Assembly (NCBI RefSeq): GCF_000767615.3
Contig: NZ_CP009553.3
Coordinates: 2,170,001 to 2,234,000 of the forward strand
Length of the DNA: 64,000 bases
Origin: Pandoraea pnomenusa
GTDB taxonomy: Bacteria; Pseudomonadota; Gammaproteobacteria; Burkholderiales; Burkholderiaceae
Reading direction: 5' to 3'
This document shows positions 55,006 through 63,790 of the stretch, in pieces (the stretch's first letter is position 1; each line of letters opens with the position of its first letter). Below the pieces are notes generated by a model. The model ran no database searches. It was not told the DNA's origin and saw only the letters and a program-made list of their open reading frames with translations. Made by a program: the position numbers and the translations under genes.

Positions 55006-57012
55006 ATGAATGCAGGCAATCTGATTTCGGCGAACCGGCTCGAAGACGGCTTGGTCGTCTGGCTGGACAAGCATCACGACTGGGTCGACGACCTTGCGAA
55101 GGCGGAAGTGTTCGATGAGCATGGCCTCGAGTCGGCCCAGGCGGCCGCGCAGGTCGCGCTGGCGGCCAACCGGATCGTCGATCCGATGCCGCGCCCGGCG
55201 CAGATCGGACCGACCGGCCCTGTGCCGGTGGATTTCCGCGAGCAACTGCGCTCGCGCGGCCCGTCCGTGCGTGCGGACCTCGGCAAGCAGGCATCGGACG
55301 CCGCCTTCCAGGCCGCGCTCGCCGACGCGCCGGCGCTGAGCGTCGCGCCGGAACATGCGGGCATCTATCGCTACGATCCGTCGGAGCGCGAGTTCCTCAA
55401 GGACCGTGCCAACGAGTTCGGCAAGCAGGTGGCGCGTCGCCTGAGCGGAGAACTGCGCGAAGACGACTTCAAGGTCTACCGCCTGATGAACGGCCTGTAC
55501 CTGCAACTGCATGGCTACATGTTGCGGGTGGCGATTCCCTATGGCACGCTGAGTGCGGTTCAGTTGCGGCAGCTGGCCTTTGTGGCCAACCGTTACGACA
55601 AGGGTTACGGCCATTTCACCACGCGTCAGAACCTGCAATTCAACTGGCCGACGCTGACCGATGCTCCCGAGATCCTGTCGAAGCTCGCCGACGTCGACCT
55701 GCACGCCATTCAGACGAGCGGTAACTGCATTCGCAACGTCACGACCGATCAGTTCGCCGGCGCCGCCCGCGACGAGATCGTGGATCCGCGCGTATATGCC
55801 GAGATCCTGCGTCAATGGTCGACGGACCATCCCGAGTTCACCTATCTGCCGCGCAAGTTCAAGATTGCAATCACGGGCGGCCAGACCGACCGTGCGGCCG
55901 TGCGCTTTCACGATATCGGCATTCTCGCGCGCACCAACGAACGCGGCGAAGTGGGCTTCCAGATCTATGCCGGCGGTGGTCTGGGGCGCACGCCGATCGT
56001 TGCCACGCTCGTACGGGACTGGCTGCCCGAGGGCGATCTGCTACGCTTCGTCGAGGCCATCCTGCGCGTGTACAACGCGCTGGGCCGCCGCGACAACATC
56101 TACAAGGCGCGCATCAAGATCCTCATCAAGGAAATGCAGCCGGCGAAGTTCATCGAGATGATCGAGGACGAATTCGAGCGTATCGCGCAAACGCATCGGC
56201 CGTTGCCGGACGAGGTCATCGCCGCGATTCGCGAGCGATTCATCGTGCCGGAATTCGCGACGCTGCCGCACACATCCGCCGCCTTCGAGCAGTCTTACGC
56301 GAGCGACGTCGATTTCCGTCGCTGGGTCGACACCTGCACCCATGCGCACAAGGTGCCCGGCTACATCAGCGCGGTTGTGTCGCTCAAGCCCGCCGGCGGT
56401 ATCCCGGGCGACGCCAGTTCGCAGGAAATGCTGTTGCTCGCCGACCTGGCCGAGCGTTATTCGCACAACGAGTTGCGCGTGACGCACGAGCAGAATCTGG
56501 TACTGCCGCACGTCAAGCGCGACAAGCTCCATGCCCTGTGGACGCGCCTGAAGGCGGCCGGACTGGCGACGCCCAACATCGGCTTGATTTCCGACGCGAT
56601 CGCGTGCCCGGGCCTGGATTACTGCGCGCTCGCCAACGCCCGCTCCGTGCCCGTGGCCCAGCGCATCGCCCTGCGTTTCACACCGGAGCAGCAACGCGAC
56701 ATCGGGCCGATCACGCTCAACGTGTCGGGCTGCATCAACGCGTGCGCGCACCATCACGTCGCGCACATCGGCATTCTCGGTGTCGACAAGGCGGGCAAGG
56801 AAAACTATCAGATCACGCTGGGCGGCTCGGCGGACGACAACGCCGCGGTCGGCAAGATTCTCGGCCCTGGCGTGAGCTACGACGACGTGCCGCAGGTGAT
56901 CGAGAACATTCTCGATCGCTATCGCTCGCTCAGACACGAGGGCGAGCGCTTCATCGATACGCTCGCTCGTGTGGGCGCAGAACCGTTCAAGGGAGCTTTG
57001 AATGTTGATTGA
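55006..57012 (+). CDS. Sulfite/nitrite reductase hemoprotein with N-terminal DUF2849 fusion
   Basis: 668 residues. Residues ~8-60 (NRLEDGLVVWLDKHHDWVDDLAKAEVF ... AANRIVDP) are a DUF2849 domain; the siroheme/[4Fe-4S] reductase begins ~118 (YRYDPSEREFLKDRANEFG). Four cluster cysteines are visible: C534, C540 (CPGLDYC) and C576, C580 (SGCINAC). It would reduce sulfite to sulfide for cysteine synthesis, or nitrite to ammonia. DUF2849 is often a separate small gene before cysI in alphaproteobacteria. Overlaps the next gene by 11 bp. Confidence 0.9.
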   Translation: MNAGNLISANRLEDGLVVWLDKHHDWVDDLAKAEVFDEHGLESAQAAAQVALAANRIVDPMPRPAQIGPTGPVPVDFREQLRSRGPSVRADLGKQASDAAFQAALADAPALSVAPEHAGIYRYDPSEREFLKDRANEFGKQVARRLSGELREDDFKVYRLMNGLYLQLHGYMLRVAIPYGTLSAVQLRQLAFVANRYDKGYGHFTTRQNLQFNWPTLTDAPEILSKLADVDLHAIQTSGNCIRNVTTDQFAGAARDEIVDPRVYAEILRQWSTDHPEFTYLPRKFKIAITGGQTDRAAVRFHDIGILARTNERGEVGFQIYAGGGLGRTPIVATLVRDWLPEGDLLRFVEAILRVYNALGRRDNIYKARIKILIKEMQPAKFIEMIEDEFERIAQTHRPLPDEVIAAIRERFIVPEFATLPHTSAAFEQSYASDVDFRRWVDTCTHAHKVPGYISAVVSLKPAGGIPGDASSQEMLLLADLAERYSHNELRVTHEQNLVLPHVKRDKLHALWTRLKAAGLATPNIGLISDAIACPGLDYCALANARSVPVAQRIALRFTPEQQRDIGPITLNVSGCINACAHHHVAHIGILGVDKAGKENYQITLGGSADDNAAVGKILGPGVSYDDVPQVIENILDRYRSLRHEGERFIDTLARVGAEPFKGALNVD

Positions 57013-57475
57013 TCGAAACGGGCTGCCGGCCGCAGACGTCTGGACCTATCTCGGTGACGATGCTTCGGCGACGTCGGGGGCGCGCAACAAAGACGTGCTG
57101 CCGCTGGACGCCTGGCTGTCGGCGAACGCGCAAGGCGCGGCGCCTGCCGGTGTGCGCGTGCAGGGCCACGACGACCCGGAACGCATCGCGCCGTGGCTGG
57201 CGCAAGTCGAGCTCGTCGTGATCGAGTTTCCGAAGACGCGAGACGGACGGGGCTTCACGCTTGCCAGGGTGCTACGCGACAAGTGGGGTTTCGAAGGCGC
57301 CATCCGTGCCGCCGGTCCGTTGCTGCCGGACCAACTGGCGATGCTGTGGGCCTGTGGCTTCGACAGCCTGCTCTCGCCTTCGGACGTGCCGACGGCCCGC
57401 TGGCAAGAAGCTGCACAAGTCGCCGCCGGACGCGCGGCCCGCCCGCGCACGCTGCTTGCGCGCCTGACAGCTTGA
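57002..57475 (+). CDS. DUF934 family protein
   Basis: 157 residues, typical partner of the DUF2849-type sulfite reductase in sulfate-assimilation clusters; VELVVIEFPKTRDGRGFTLARVLRDKWGF is the family core. Role unknown, probably electron supply or assembly. cysH, which often follows, is not here; a terminator does. Confidence 0.87.
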   Translation: MLIDRNGLPAADVWTYLGDDASATSGARNKDVLPLDAWLSANAQGAAPAGVRVQGHDDPERIAPWLAQVELVVIEFPKTRDGRGFTLARVLRDKWGFEGAIRAAGPLLPDQLAMLWACGFDSLLSPSDVPTARWQEAAQVAAGRAARPRTLLARLTA

Positions 57476-57515
57476 TGCACTCAGCGCGGTCGCCGACCGC
57501 ACAGGGCCTCGACGG

Positions 57516-57543
57516 AAAGCCGCCAGAAATGGCGGTTTTTTTT
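57516..57543 (+). terminator. Intrinsic terminator after DUF934
   Basis: AAAGCCGCCA / TGGCGGTTT stem with GAAA tetraloop and eight T. Confidence 0.9.
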
Positions 57544-57600
57544 CGCCCCAACGCGACGGCGCGACGGCAGGGGAGAGGCTCATGTTCATGAATCGGGGGA

Positions 57601-57661
57601 GTGAATTTCAATTTAGTGAAAATTTCACGTAAATATGTCGGTTAATTTCACATAGGTGAAA
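57601..57661. promoter_or_regulatory. GTGAAA/TTTCAC operator array upstream of MHS transporter
   Basis: Three related inverted repeats in an AT-rich stretch: GTGAATTTCA (57601-57610), GTGAAAATTTCAC (57616-57628) and TTTCACATAGGTGAAA (57646-57661). Likely binding sites of the regulator of the downstream cluster, perhaps the XRE-cupin protein. Confidence 0.55.
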
Positions 57662-57740
57662 TCTCTAATATCGACAGCGATTTCGGCTGCCCAGAATGCA
57701 GGCGCAGGTCACAGCAACGTCTCGCTCTGGAATGTCACAT

Positions 57741-59036
57741 ATGGAAAGCACCAAAATCGGTAGTTTCGTCGCCCGGGAGCCTCGCACGGGAAGCCGCACG
57801 CGCGACGTGATTGCGGCAAACTTCGGTACGTTTTTCGAATGGTTCGATCTTCTGGTGTACGCGATGTTTGCGATCACCATTTCCAGGCTGTTCTTTCCGC
57901 AGGGCGATCCGCAGTCGGCGCTGCTCCTGAGCCTGATGACGTTCGCGAGTTCGTTCCTGATCCGGCCGGTGGGGGCGGTGGTGCTGGGCATCATGGCCGA
58001 CAAGGTCGGCCGGCGCGCGACGTTGAGCTTTGCCGCGATGCTCATGCTCGCCGGCACAATCCTGATCGCGATCTCGCCGACCTATGACGCGATCGGCGTC
58101 TGGGCGCCGGTGATTCTCGTGACGGGACGGTTGTTGCAGGGCTTTTCGGTCGGAGGGGAGTTCGGCACCGCCAACTCTTATCTGACGGAGCAGAGTGCCT
58201 CGCGCAAGGCATTCTTTGCGAGCCTGCAGTTCTCGGCGTCGGGGCTCGCCGTGCTTGCCGCGTCGCTTTTCGCCTATTTCTCCAACCACTTCCTCTCGCA
58301 GGACCAGATCTACGCGTGGGGCTGGCGCTTGCCATTCCTGTTCGGCTGTCTGATCGGGCCGGTCGGCCTGTACATCCGCTCCAGGATCGAGGAGACAGCC
58401 GACTTCGAGCAGGTCAAGCGCGAGGGGGCGACGGTGCACAATCCGCTGGCCGAGACGTTTCGCTCTCACAAGCGCTTTGTGCTGATCGGCGCCGTCGTGG
58501 CGGCCGCGGGCGTCGTTGCCAGTTTCCTCAATCTCTACATGCCGACGTTCGCCATCAACAATCTGGGGCTGACGAAGGACGACGCGTTCATCGCCTCGAT
58601 CTGCAGTGGCGTGGTCTGCACGCTCGTGCCGATGCTCGGCGGGATCACGGCCGACCGGCTGGGCACGGTCAAGGTCATGCGCACGGCGCTGGTGCTGGGC
58701 GTGATTCTCGTCTTCCCGCTGTTCCAACTGCTCACGCGATCGCCCTCGCTGCTCACGCTGGCGGTGTTCCAGTGCACGCTCTCGGTCGTGTTCTACAGCT
58801 TCTACTTCTCGCCGATCGGCTCTCTGCTCTCGCAACTGTTCCCTACGTCCTGCCGCACCACCGGCGTGTCGATTGCCTATGTGATCGCGCAGACCTTCTT
58901 CGGCGGCATCACGCCGCTGGTGGTCGGTTTCATGGTGAAGGCCACGGGCAGCGTGATGGCCCCCGCTTACTACATCGTGGTCATCGCGGTCTTCGCGCTG
59001 ATCGGCCTTTACGCCAGCCGCAAGCACGTGACGTAA
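57741..59036 (+). CDS. MFS transporter, metabolite:H+ symporter (MHS) family
   Basis: 431-residue inner-membrane transporter with 12 predicted helices. MHS-type signatures: NFGTFFEWFDLLVYAMFA, PVGAVVLGIMADKVGRR and GRLLQGFSVGGEFG. Substrates in this family include proline/betaine, shikimate and dicarboxylates. Starts at 57696 and 57732 are also in frame; none has a strong ribosome-binding site. Probably imports the substrate of the oxidase encoded downstream. Confidence 0.88.
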   Translation: MESTKIGSFVAREPRTGSRTRDVIAANFGTFFEWFDLLVYAMFAITISRLFFPQGDPQSALLLSLMTFASSFLIRPVGAVVLGIMADKVGRRATLSFAAMLMLAGTILIAISPTYDAIGVWAPVILVTGRLLQGFSVGGEFGTANSYLTEQSASRKAFFASLQFSASGLAVLAASLFAYFSNHFLSQDQIYAWGWRLPFLFGCLIGPVGLYIRSRIEETADFEQVKREGATVHNPLAETFRSHKRFVLIGAVVAAAGVVASFLNLYMPTFAINNLGLTKDDAFIASICSGVVCTLVPMLGGITADRLGTVKVMRTALVLGVILVFPLFQLLTRSPSLLTLAVFQCTLSVVFYSFYFSPIGSLLSQLFPTSCRTTGVSIAYVIAQTFFGGITPLVVGFMVKATGSVMAPAYYIVVIAVFALIGLYASRKHVT

Positions 59037-59065
59037 GCCGTGCCTCGATATCTTTGAAGTATGAT

Positions 59066-59090
59066 TGAAACTTGCCTGGCGCAAGTTTCA
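59066..59090. promoter_or_regulatory. Perfect 10-bp inverted repeat upstream of the XRE-cupin gene
   Basis: TGAAACTTGC (59066-59075) and GCAAGTTTCA (59081-59090) with 5-bp spacer, ~50 bp before the start codon, no T-tract. A candidate autoregulatory operator; it could also be a weak terminator of the transporter gene. Confidence 0.5.
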
Positions 59091-59137
59091 GTCCCCCCCC
59101 ATTTGCGCCTTCGTCGCGATCCTGATTTTCCATTGCC

Positions 59138-59842
59138 ATGCCATCGAAGCCGAAAGCCGCTGCCGTACCGACCTCCTCCGTGATTGCCGGGCATGAGCCG
59201 GAGACCGAGACGTTCGCCCCGGTGACGGGCGATTTACCCGAGGACGATTCGGCTCAGGCCAGCGACCGGGAGCTGGGCATGCGCCTGCGGGCGATGCGCA
59301 CCGAGCGCAAGTTCACGCTCAAGGCGCTTGCGGCACGTACCCACATGTCGATCGGCATGTTGAGTCAGATCGAGCGAGGCGTGAGTTCGCCGTCGATGCG
59401 TTCGTTGCGCCAGTTGTGTCATGCGCTGGGGGTCGACGGTGCGGCGCTGTTTGCGTCGGCGCCGGCCGAGGCGGGAGGCGCTCCGAGCGCGACCGAACCG
59501 AGCGAGTTCGTCGTGTGGGCGAGCCAGCGCAAGCCGCTGCGCCTGGCCGGCTCGGGCGTGACGAAGTCGCGGATCACCCCGGCGAACTGTGCGTCGCTCG
59601 AGGCTTTCCTGATGGAGCTGGCGCCGGGGGCATCGTCCGACGCGAACTTGCTGGTGGCGAGCGGTGACAAGGTCGGCTACGTGCTGAGCGGCAAGTTGCG
59701 TGTCCATATCGACGACACCACGCTGTTGCTGGGGCCGGGCGATACCTACGGCTTCACGGGCAACCGGCCGTATCGCTGGGAAAACGCTTGGGACGACACG
59801 ACTGTCTTCATGGTCGTGAACAGCAACCACTTCTACGTCTGA
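59138..59842 (+). CDS. XRE-family regulator with cupin sensor
   Basis: 234 residues: disordered N-terminal ~45, HTH_XRE domain ~46-99 (LGMRLRAMRTERKFTLKALA ... MLSQIERGVSSPS), cupin domain ~150-230 (GDKVGYVLSGKLRVHID, GPGDTYGFTGNRPYRW). PuuR-like architecture, used by regulators of amine or amino-acid catabolism. Likely controls the flanking transporter and oxidase genes. Confidence 0.9.
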   Translation: MPSKPKAAAVPTSSVIAGHEPETETFAPVTGDLPEDDSAQASDRELGMRLRAMRTERKFTLKALAARTHMSIGMLSQIERGVSSPSMRSLRQLCHALGVDGAALFASAPAEAGGAPSATEPSEFVVWASQRKPLRLAGSGVTKSRITPANCASLEAFLMELAPGASSDANLLVASGDKVGYVLSGKLRVHIDDTTLLLGPGDTYGFTGNRPYRWENAWDDTTVFMVVNSNHFYV

Positions 59843-59896
59843 GCGGGTTCGCCGCGCGGGCATCCCGATTCATCTTCTCTTCTCGATGGGTAATTT

Positions 59897-61168
59897 ATGG
59901 CTAGCGTTCTCCCCAAACAGGTCGATGTCGCGATCATCGGGGCCGGCATTATCGGACTGAGCACGGCGTGGGCACTGGCCAGGGCCGGCGTACGCGTGGC
60001 GGTGTTCGAGAAGGGCGTGATCGCGGGCGAGCAGTCGTCACGCAACTGGGGCTGGATCCGGACCGTGGGCCGCGACCCGAGGGAACTGCCGCTCGCGATG
60101 CACGCCATCGACCTGTGGAAGGAAATTCAGGCACAGCACGATGTGGGGTATCGGCAAACCGGTGTGGCCTATCTGGCGGAGACCCAAGCCGACATGGACG
60201 GCTATCGCACATGGCTCGACAAGGCGGTAGGGCTGGGTGTGCCGGCGCAGCTGCTTGATCGCGAGCAGCTGCCTGGTCTGTTCAAGACACGCTCGGCGCG
60301 CGCCTGGATCGGCGCATTGCATTGTGCGGTGGATGGCGTGGCGGAGCCGGATCGGGCCACGCAAACGATCGCGAAGCTCGCCATCGCTGCCGGCGCGCAG
60401 GTATTCGAGCAGACGGCCGTGCGCTGTCTCGACCGCACGGGCGGACTTGCGAGCGGCATCATGACCGAGCGCGGGCGGGTGGCGGCCGATGCCGTGGTGC
60501 TGGCCGGTGGCGCGTGGTCTCGATTGTTCTGCGGCAATGCTGGCGTGAGTTTTCCGCAACTGAAGGTGCATGCGTCGGTACTGCGCACCACGCCGGTCGA
60601 CGCGGGGCTCGACCTTGCGATCAATGGCAAGGATTTCACCTGCCGCAAGCGTGCCGATGGCGGGTATTCGGTGTCGCAACTGGGGGCGTCGGTGGCCGAT
60701 CTCACGCCCGACAGCATTCGCCTGTGCCGGCAATTCTTCCCGGCGTGGCTCTCGGAGAAGAAGTATCTGAAGCTGCGCGTCGGCAAACGCTTTCTGGACG
60801 AGTTACGCATGCCGACCCGCTTCGGCGCGAACGACGTCACGCCGTTCGAAGTGCATCGCACGCTCGACCCGGCACCGGGAATGAAGTCGATTGGCGTGGC
60901 GCTCGACAAGCTCAAGCAGGCGTTTCCGGCGTTCGAGCCTGCGCAGGTCGCGCACGCGTGGGCCGGCTTCATCGACGTGACGCCGGACGCGATTCCCGTG
61001 ATCTCGGGCGTCGATGGGGTGCCCGGTTTCTATCTGGCGTCGGGCTTCTCGGGCCACGGGTTCGGCATTGGTCCGGCCGCCGGGGCGCTGATGGCGGATT
61101 TGGTGCAGGGCAATTCGCCGCGCGTCGATCCGCACGCCTTCCGTCTGTCCAGGTACGACAAACGGTGA
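59897..61168 (+). CDS. FAD-dependent oxidoreductase (DAO/PuuB-like)
   Basis: 423-residue flavoprotein: dinucleotide motif VAIIGAGIIGLSTAWALARAG, SSRNWGWIR after it, and C-terminal GFYLASGFSGHGFGIGPAAG. It would oxidise an amine or amino acid, making an imine/aldehyde and reducing FAD. With an MHS importer, cupin regulator and a cupin enzyme it forms a small catabolic cluster. Substrate not deducible; gamma-glutamylated polyamine or a D-amino acid are options. Confidence 0.88.
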   Translation: MASVLPKQVDVAIIGAGIIGLSTAWALARAGVRVAVFEKGVIAGEQSSRNWGWIRTVGRDPRELPLAMHAIDLWKEIQAQHDVGYRQTGVAYLAETQADMDGYRTWLDKAVGLGVPAQLLDREQLPGLFKTRSARAWIGALHCAVDGVAEPDRATQTIAKLAIAAGAQVFEQTAVRCLDRTGGLASGIMTERGRVAADAVVLAGGAWSRLFCGNAGVSFPQLKVHASVLRTTPVDAGLDLAINGKDFTCRKRADGGYSVSQLGASVADLTPDSIRLCRQFFPAWLSEKKYLKLRVGKRFLDELRMPTRFGANDVTPFEVHRTLDPAPGMKSIGVALDKLKQAFPAFEPAQVAHAWAGFIDVTPDAIPVISGVDGVPGFYLASGFSGHGFGIGPAAGALMADLVQGNSPRVDPHAFRLSRYDKR

Positions 61169-61322
61169 GCGACGGGCCTCGAACTTTCCCGGCATGACGA
61201 ACCGAGGCAGGGCGTCGCGATGCGTGCCGGCTGGCATGTGTGTTCGTCGTGCGCTGTGCTTCACGCGCTGTTCGTCGTGCGATTCATTCCAGAATTTTTT
61301 CCCATCGATAACGAGGTGAGTT

Positions 61323-61688
61323 GTGGCCGAGAGTCATTCGCGTCTGGTGCGTTTTAGCGCCGGTCCCCTGGAGCATCCCATTGTCGGCAAGCCGAAGCGC
61401 CCGATGGAGGGCGATACCGTGTTTCGCAGCATGCAGGGCTTTGAAGGTAACGGGGGACGCGCGTCCTCGGGCGTCTGGGAGAGCACGGCGGGCAAGTTCC
61501 GGGCGGACACCACGGGCTATATCGAATTCGGTTACATCCTCGAAGGCGAGTGCCGCGTGGTCGATCCGGACGGCACGGTGCACGCCCTGAAGACCGGCGA
61601 TCCGTTCGTGATGCCCGAGGGTTACAAGGGCCACTGGGAGGTCGACGAATTCGTCAAGAAGGTCTGGTTCGTGTCGCTCACGGATTGA
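61323..61688 (+). CDS. Cupin_3 (DUF861) domain protein
   Basis: 121 residues, single cupin barrel (GYIEFGYILEGECRVVDPDG, LKTGDPFVMPEGYKGHWEV). GTG start with GAGGTGA just upstream. Relatives are found beside amine oxidases such as PuuB and may act on reaction products; catalytic role unknown. The 154-bp spacer before it has a 13-bp direct repeat (61241 and 61269). Confidence 0.82.
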   Translation: MAESHSRLVRFSAGPLEHPIVGKPKRPMEGDTVFRSMQGFEGNGGRASSGVWESTAGKFRADTTGYIEFGYILEGECRVVDPDGTVHALKTGDPFVMPEGYKGHWEVDEFVKKVWFVSLTD

Positions 61689-61756
61689 GGCGGGGGCGCG
61701 CCGACTTGACTTGACGGGGCGGGAGCGCCGTGGCTCGCGGCATCGACCTGTCCTCG

Positions 61757-62590
61757 TCAACCGTCCGTCGAAACCGTGATCGCTTCCCACGCGTTGAATT
61801 CCTCGTTCAACGCGGACAGCTTTGCCCGAACGAGCCCGAGCGCGTCGCTGCCGAGCAGGAGATGCGCGGGAGGATGGTCCGCCGCAATGGCGGTCAACAT
61901 GGCGCGCGCGGCTCGCACCGGGTCTCCCGGTTGCTTGCCGCTTTTTTCCTCGCGCGCACGCCGCACGGGATTGAACGTCTCGTCATAGTCGGCAATCGAG
62001 CGAGGCGTTCGCGCCATCGAGCGGCCTGCCCAGTCGGTGCGAAATGAGCCCGGCGCCACCGCCGTCACCGCGATACCAAACGGTGCGACCTCTTTGCCAA
62101 GCGCCTCCGAGATGCCCTCCAGTGCAAACTTGCTGCCACAGTAATAGGCGATTCCCGGCATCGTGATGTAGCCGCCCATCGACGTGATGTTCAGAATGTG
62201 GCCGCGGCGGCGCGCACGCATGTACGGCAGCACAGCCTTCATCATGGCGACCGCGCCGAAGACGTTCACGTCGAACTGCCGCCGCATTTCCGAGAGTGGC
62301 GATTCCTCCATGATGCCTTCGTGCCCATAACCGGCGTTGTTCACCAGTACGTCGATCGGCCCGACCTCGGCTTCGATGGCGCTTACGGCGCCGTCGATAC
62401 CGACGAAGTCGGTGACGTCGAGCACACGTCCCCACGCGGCGTTTGCCGACAGTGACTCGAATTCCCGTCTCGCCTCGTCGCTTCGCACCGTGCCGATGAC
62501 CTTGTGCCCCGCCGCCAGGGCTTCGCGTGCAAGCGCGCGTCCGAAGCCGCTGCTGACGCCAGTGATGAGAAGTGTCTTGCCGGGTGTCAT
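61757..62590 (-). CDS. SDR-family oxidoreductase
   Basis: 277-residue classical SDR: TGVSSGFG (~14), NNAGYG, catalytic Ser in NITSMGG and YYCGSK. GGGAGA 8 nt upstream supports ATG 62590 over 62605. Divergent from an AraC-type regulator, which probably controls it, a common pairing. Confidence 0.87.
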   Translation of the reverse strand: MTPGKTLLITGVSSGFGRALAREALAAGHKVIGTVRSDEARREFESLSANAAWGRVLDVTDFVGIDGAVSAIEAEVGPIDVLVNNAGYGHEGIMEESPLSEMRRQFDVNVFGAVAMMKAVLPYMRARRRGHILNITSMGGYITMPGIAYYCGSKFALEGISEALGKEVAPFGIAVTAVAPGSFRTDWAGRSMARTPRSIADYDETFNPVRRAREEKSGKQPGDPVRAARAMLTAIAADHPPAHLLLGSDALGLVRAKLSALNEEFNAWEAITVSTDG

Positions 62591-62684
62591 GGAGGTATCT
62601 CCCAAATGTCGATGGAAGATTGCATGTTAGGCTTGTGAAGGTGCGGAGTTAATCCAAATTCCGCGAACTTTCTTGCACAAAACT

Positions 62685-63674
62685 ATGAATCTCGGACCGG
62701 CTTCAAATTCGCTGTCTTCGCCGTCGCCACGGTCCGCACCTTCCCCGCGAGGTCGAACGCGCATGGTCCCCTTGCTGGAAGCGTTGGCGCCGGATGAGGG
62801 TTACAACCTGACGGCGCTGCCGAGCGTTCGCGTCCTGCGCTCGAATCGTCCGTTGTCGCGCACCCCCGTTCTGTACGATCCGGGCATCGTCATCGTCTGT
62901 CAGGGCACCAAGCGAGGCTATTTCGGTGATCGGCTATACCTATACGACGAGCAGCATTACCTGGCCGTATCGGTGCCCGTGCCGTTCAGCATGGAGACGG
63001 ATGCCTCCGAAGATCGTCCGTTGCTCGCGTTGTACCTGCATCTGGATTTCGCATTGGCGGCCGAGCTTGCGGAGCGGATTGCTCACGAAGGGGGCGCGGC
63101 GTCGGGGGTGGCGCCGCAGAGCATGATGTCGACGCCGATGGAGGACGCGATGCGCGCCTCCGTTCTGCGCCTTCTCGAGGCGCTGCATCGGCCGCTGGAA
63201 GCGGCGGTGTTGGGGGAGGGACTGCTGAGGGAGCTGTATTTCCGCGTGCTCACCGGCGCGCAGGGTGGCGCGATGCGCGAGGCGTTGGCCATGCGCGGGC
63301 AGTTCGGCCGGATCGGCCGCGCGCTGCGATTGATTCACGCGAACTACGCACAGCGTCTCGACGTGCGCCAACTGGCCCGGGAGGCGGGCATGAGCGTGCC
63401 GAGTTTTCACAGTCATTTCAAGGCGATCACGCGGGTCTCCCCGATGCAGTATCTGAAGTCGACACGGCTGCATCAGGCGCGTCTGTTGATGGTGCGTCGG
63501 GGGATGACGGCGGAGGCTGCGGGCCTTGCCGTGGGGTACGGGAGTGCGTCGCAGTTCAGTCGTGAGTTCAGGCGTCTGTTCGGTTCGACGCCCGCGGCGG
63601 AAGCCCGGCGTATGCGCGAGAGTTTCGCGATTCCGGCGGAGTTTGCCGATACGCCTTATGTCTCGTCGCACTGA
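62685..63674 (+). CDS. AraC-family transcriptional regulator
   Basis: About 329 residues: AraC N-terminal ligand domain (~45-200, VLYDPGIVIVCQGTKRGYFGD) and C-terminal double HTH (LRLIHANYAQRLDVRQLAREAGMS ... YLKSTRLHQARLLM ... GYGSASQFSREFRRLFG). The first ~26 residues are Ser/Pro-rich; ATG 62763 (MVPLLEALAPDEGYN) matches relatives better but has a distant GAGG. Divergent from the SDR gene. Confidence 0.85.
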   Translation: MNLGPASNSLSSPSPRSAPSPRGRTRMVPLLEALAPDEGYNLTALPSVRVLRSNRPLSRTPVLYDPGIVIVCQGTKRGYFGDRLYLYDEQHYLAVSVPVPFSMETDASEDRPLLALYLHLDFALAAELAERIAHEGGAASGVAPQSMMSTPMEDAMRASVLRLLEALHRPLEAAVLGEGLLRELYFRVLTGAQGGAMREALAMRGQFGRIGRALRLIHANYAQRLDVRQLAREAGMSVPSFHSHFKAITRVSPMQYLKSTRLHQARLLMVRRGMTAEAAGLAVGYGSASQFSREFRRLFGSTPAAEARRMRESFAIPAEFADTPYVSSH

Positions 63675-63790
63675 ATTTTGCGCGACCGCTTCACCCGGAT
63701 GCTGCGCGGGAGCATACTGCGTCGCATGCGTGGCGGGTGTCGCGCATGAACGGACTGCCCAATGCGGTTTCACACGGATCGGAATCCTCA

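Noticed and set aside
61241..61281. 13-bp direct repeat TGTTCGTCGTGCG as an attachment site
   Set aside because: No integrase, no element between the copies (28 bp apart), so not an att site.
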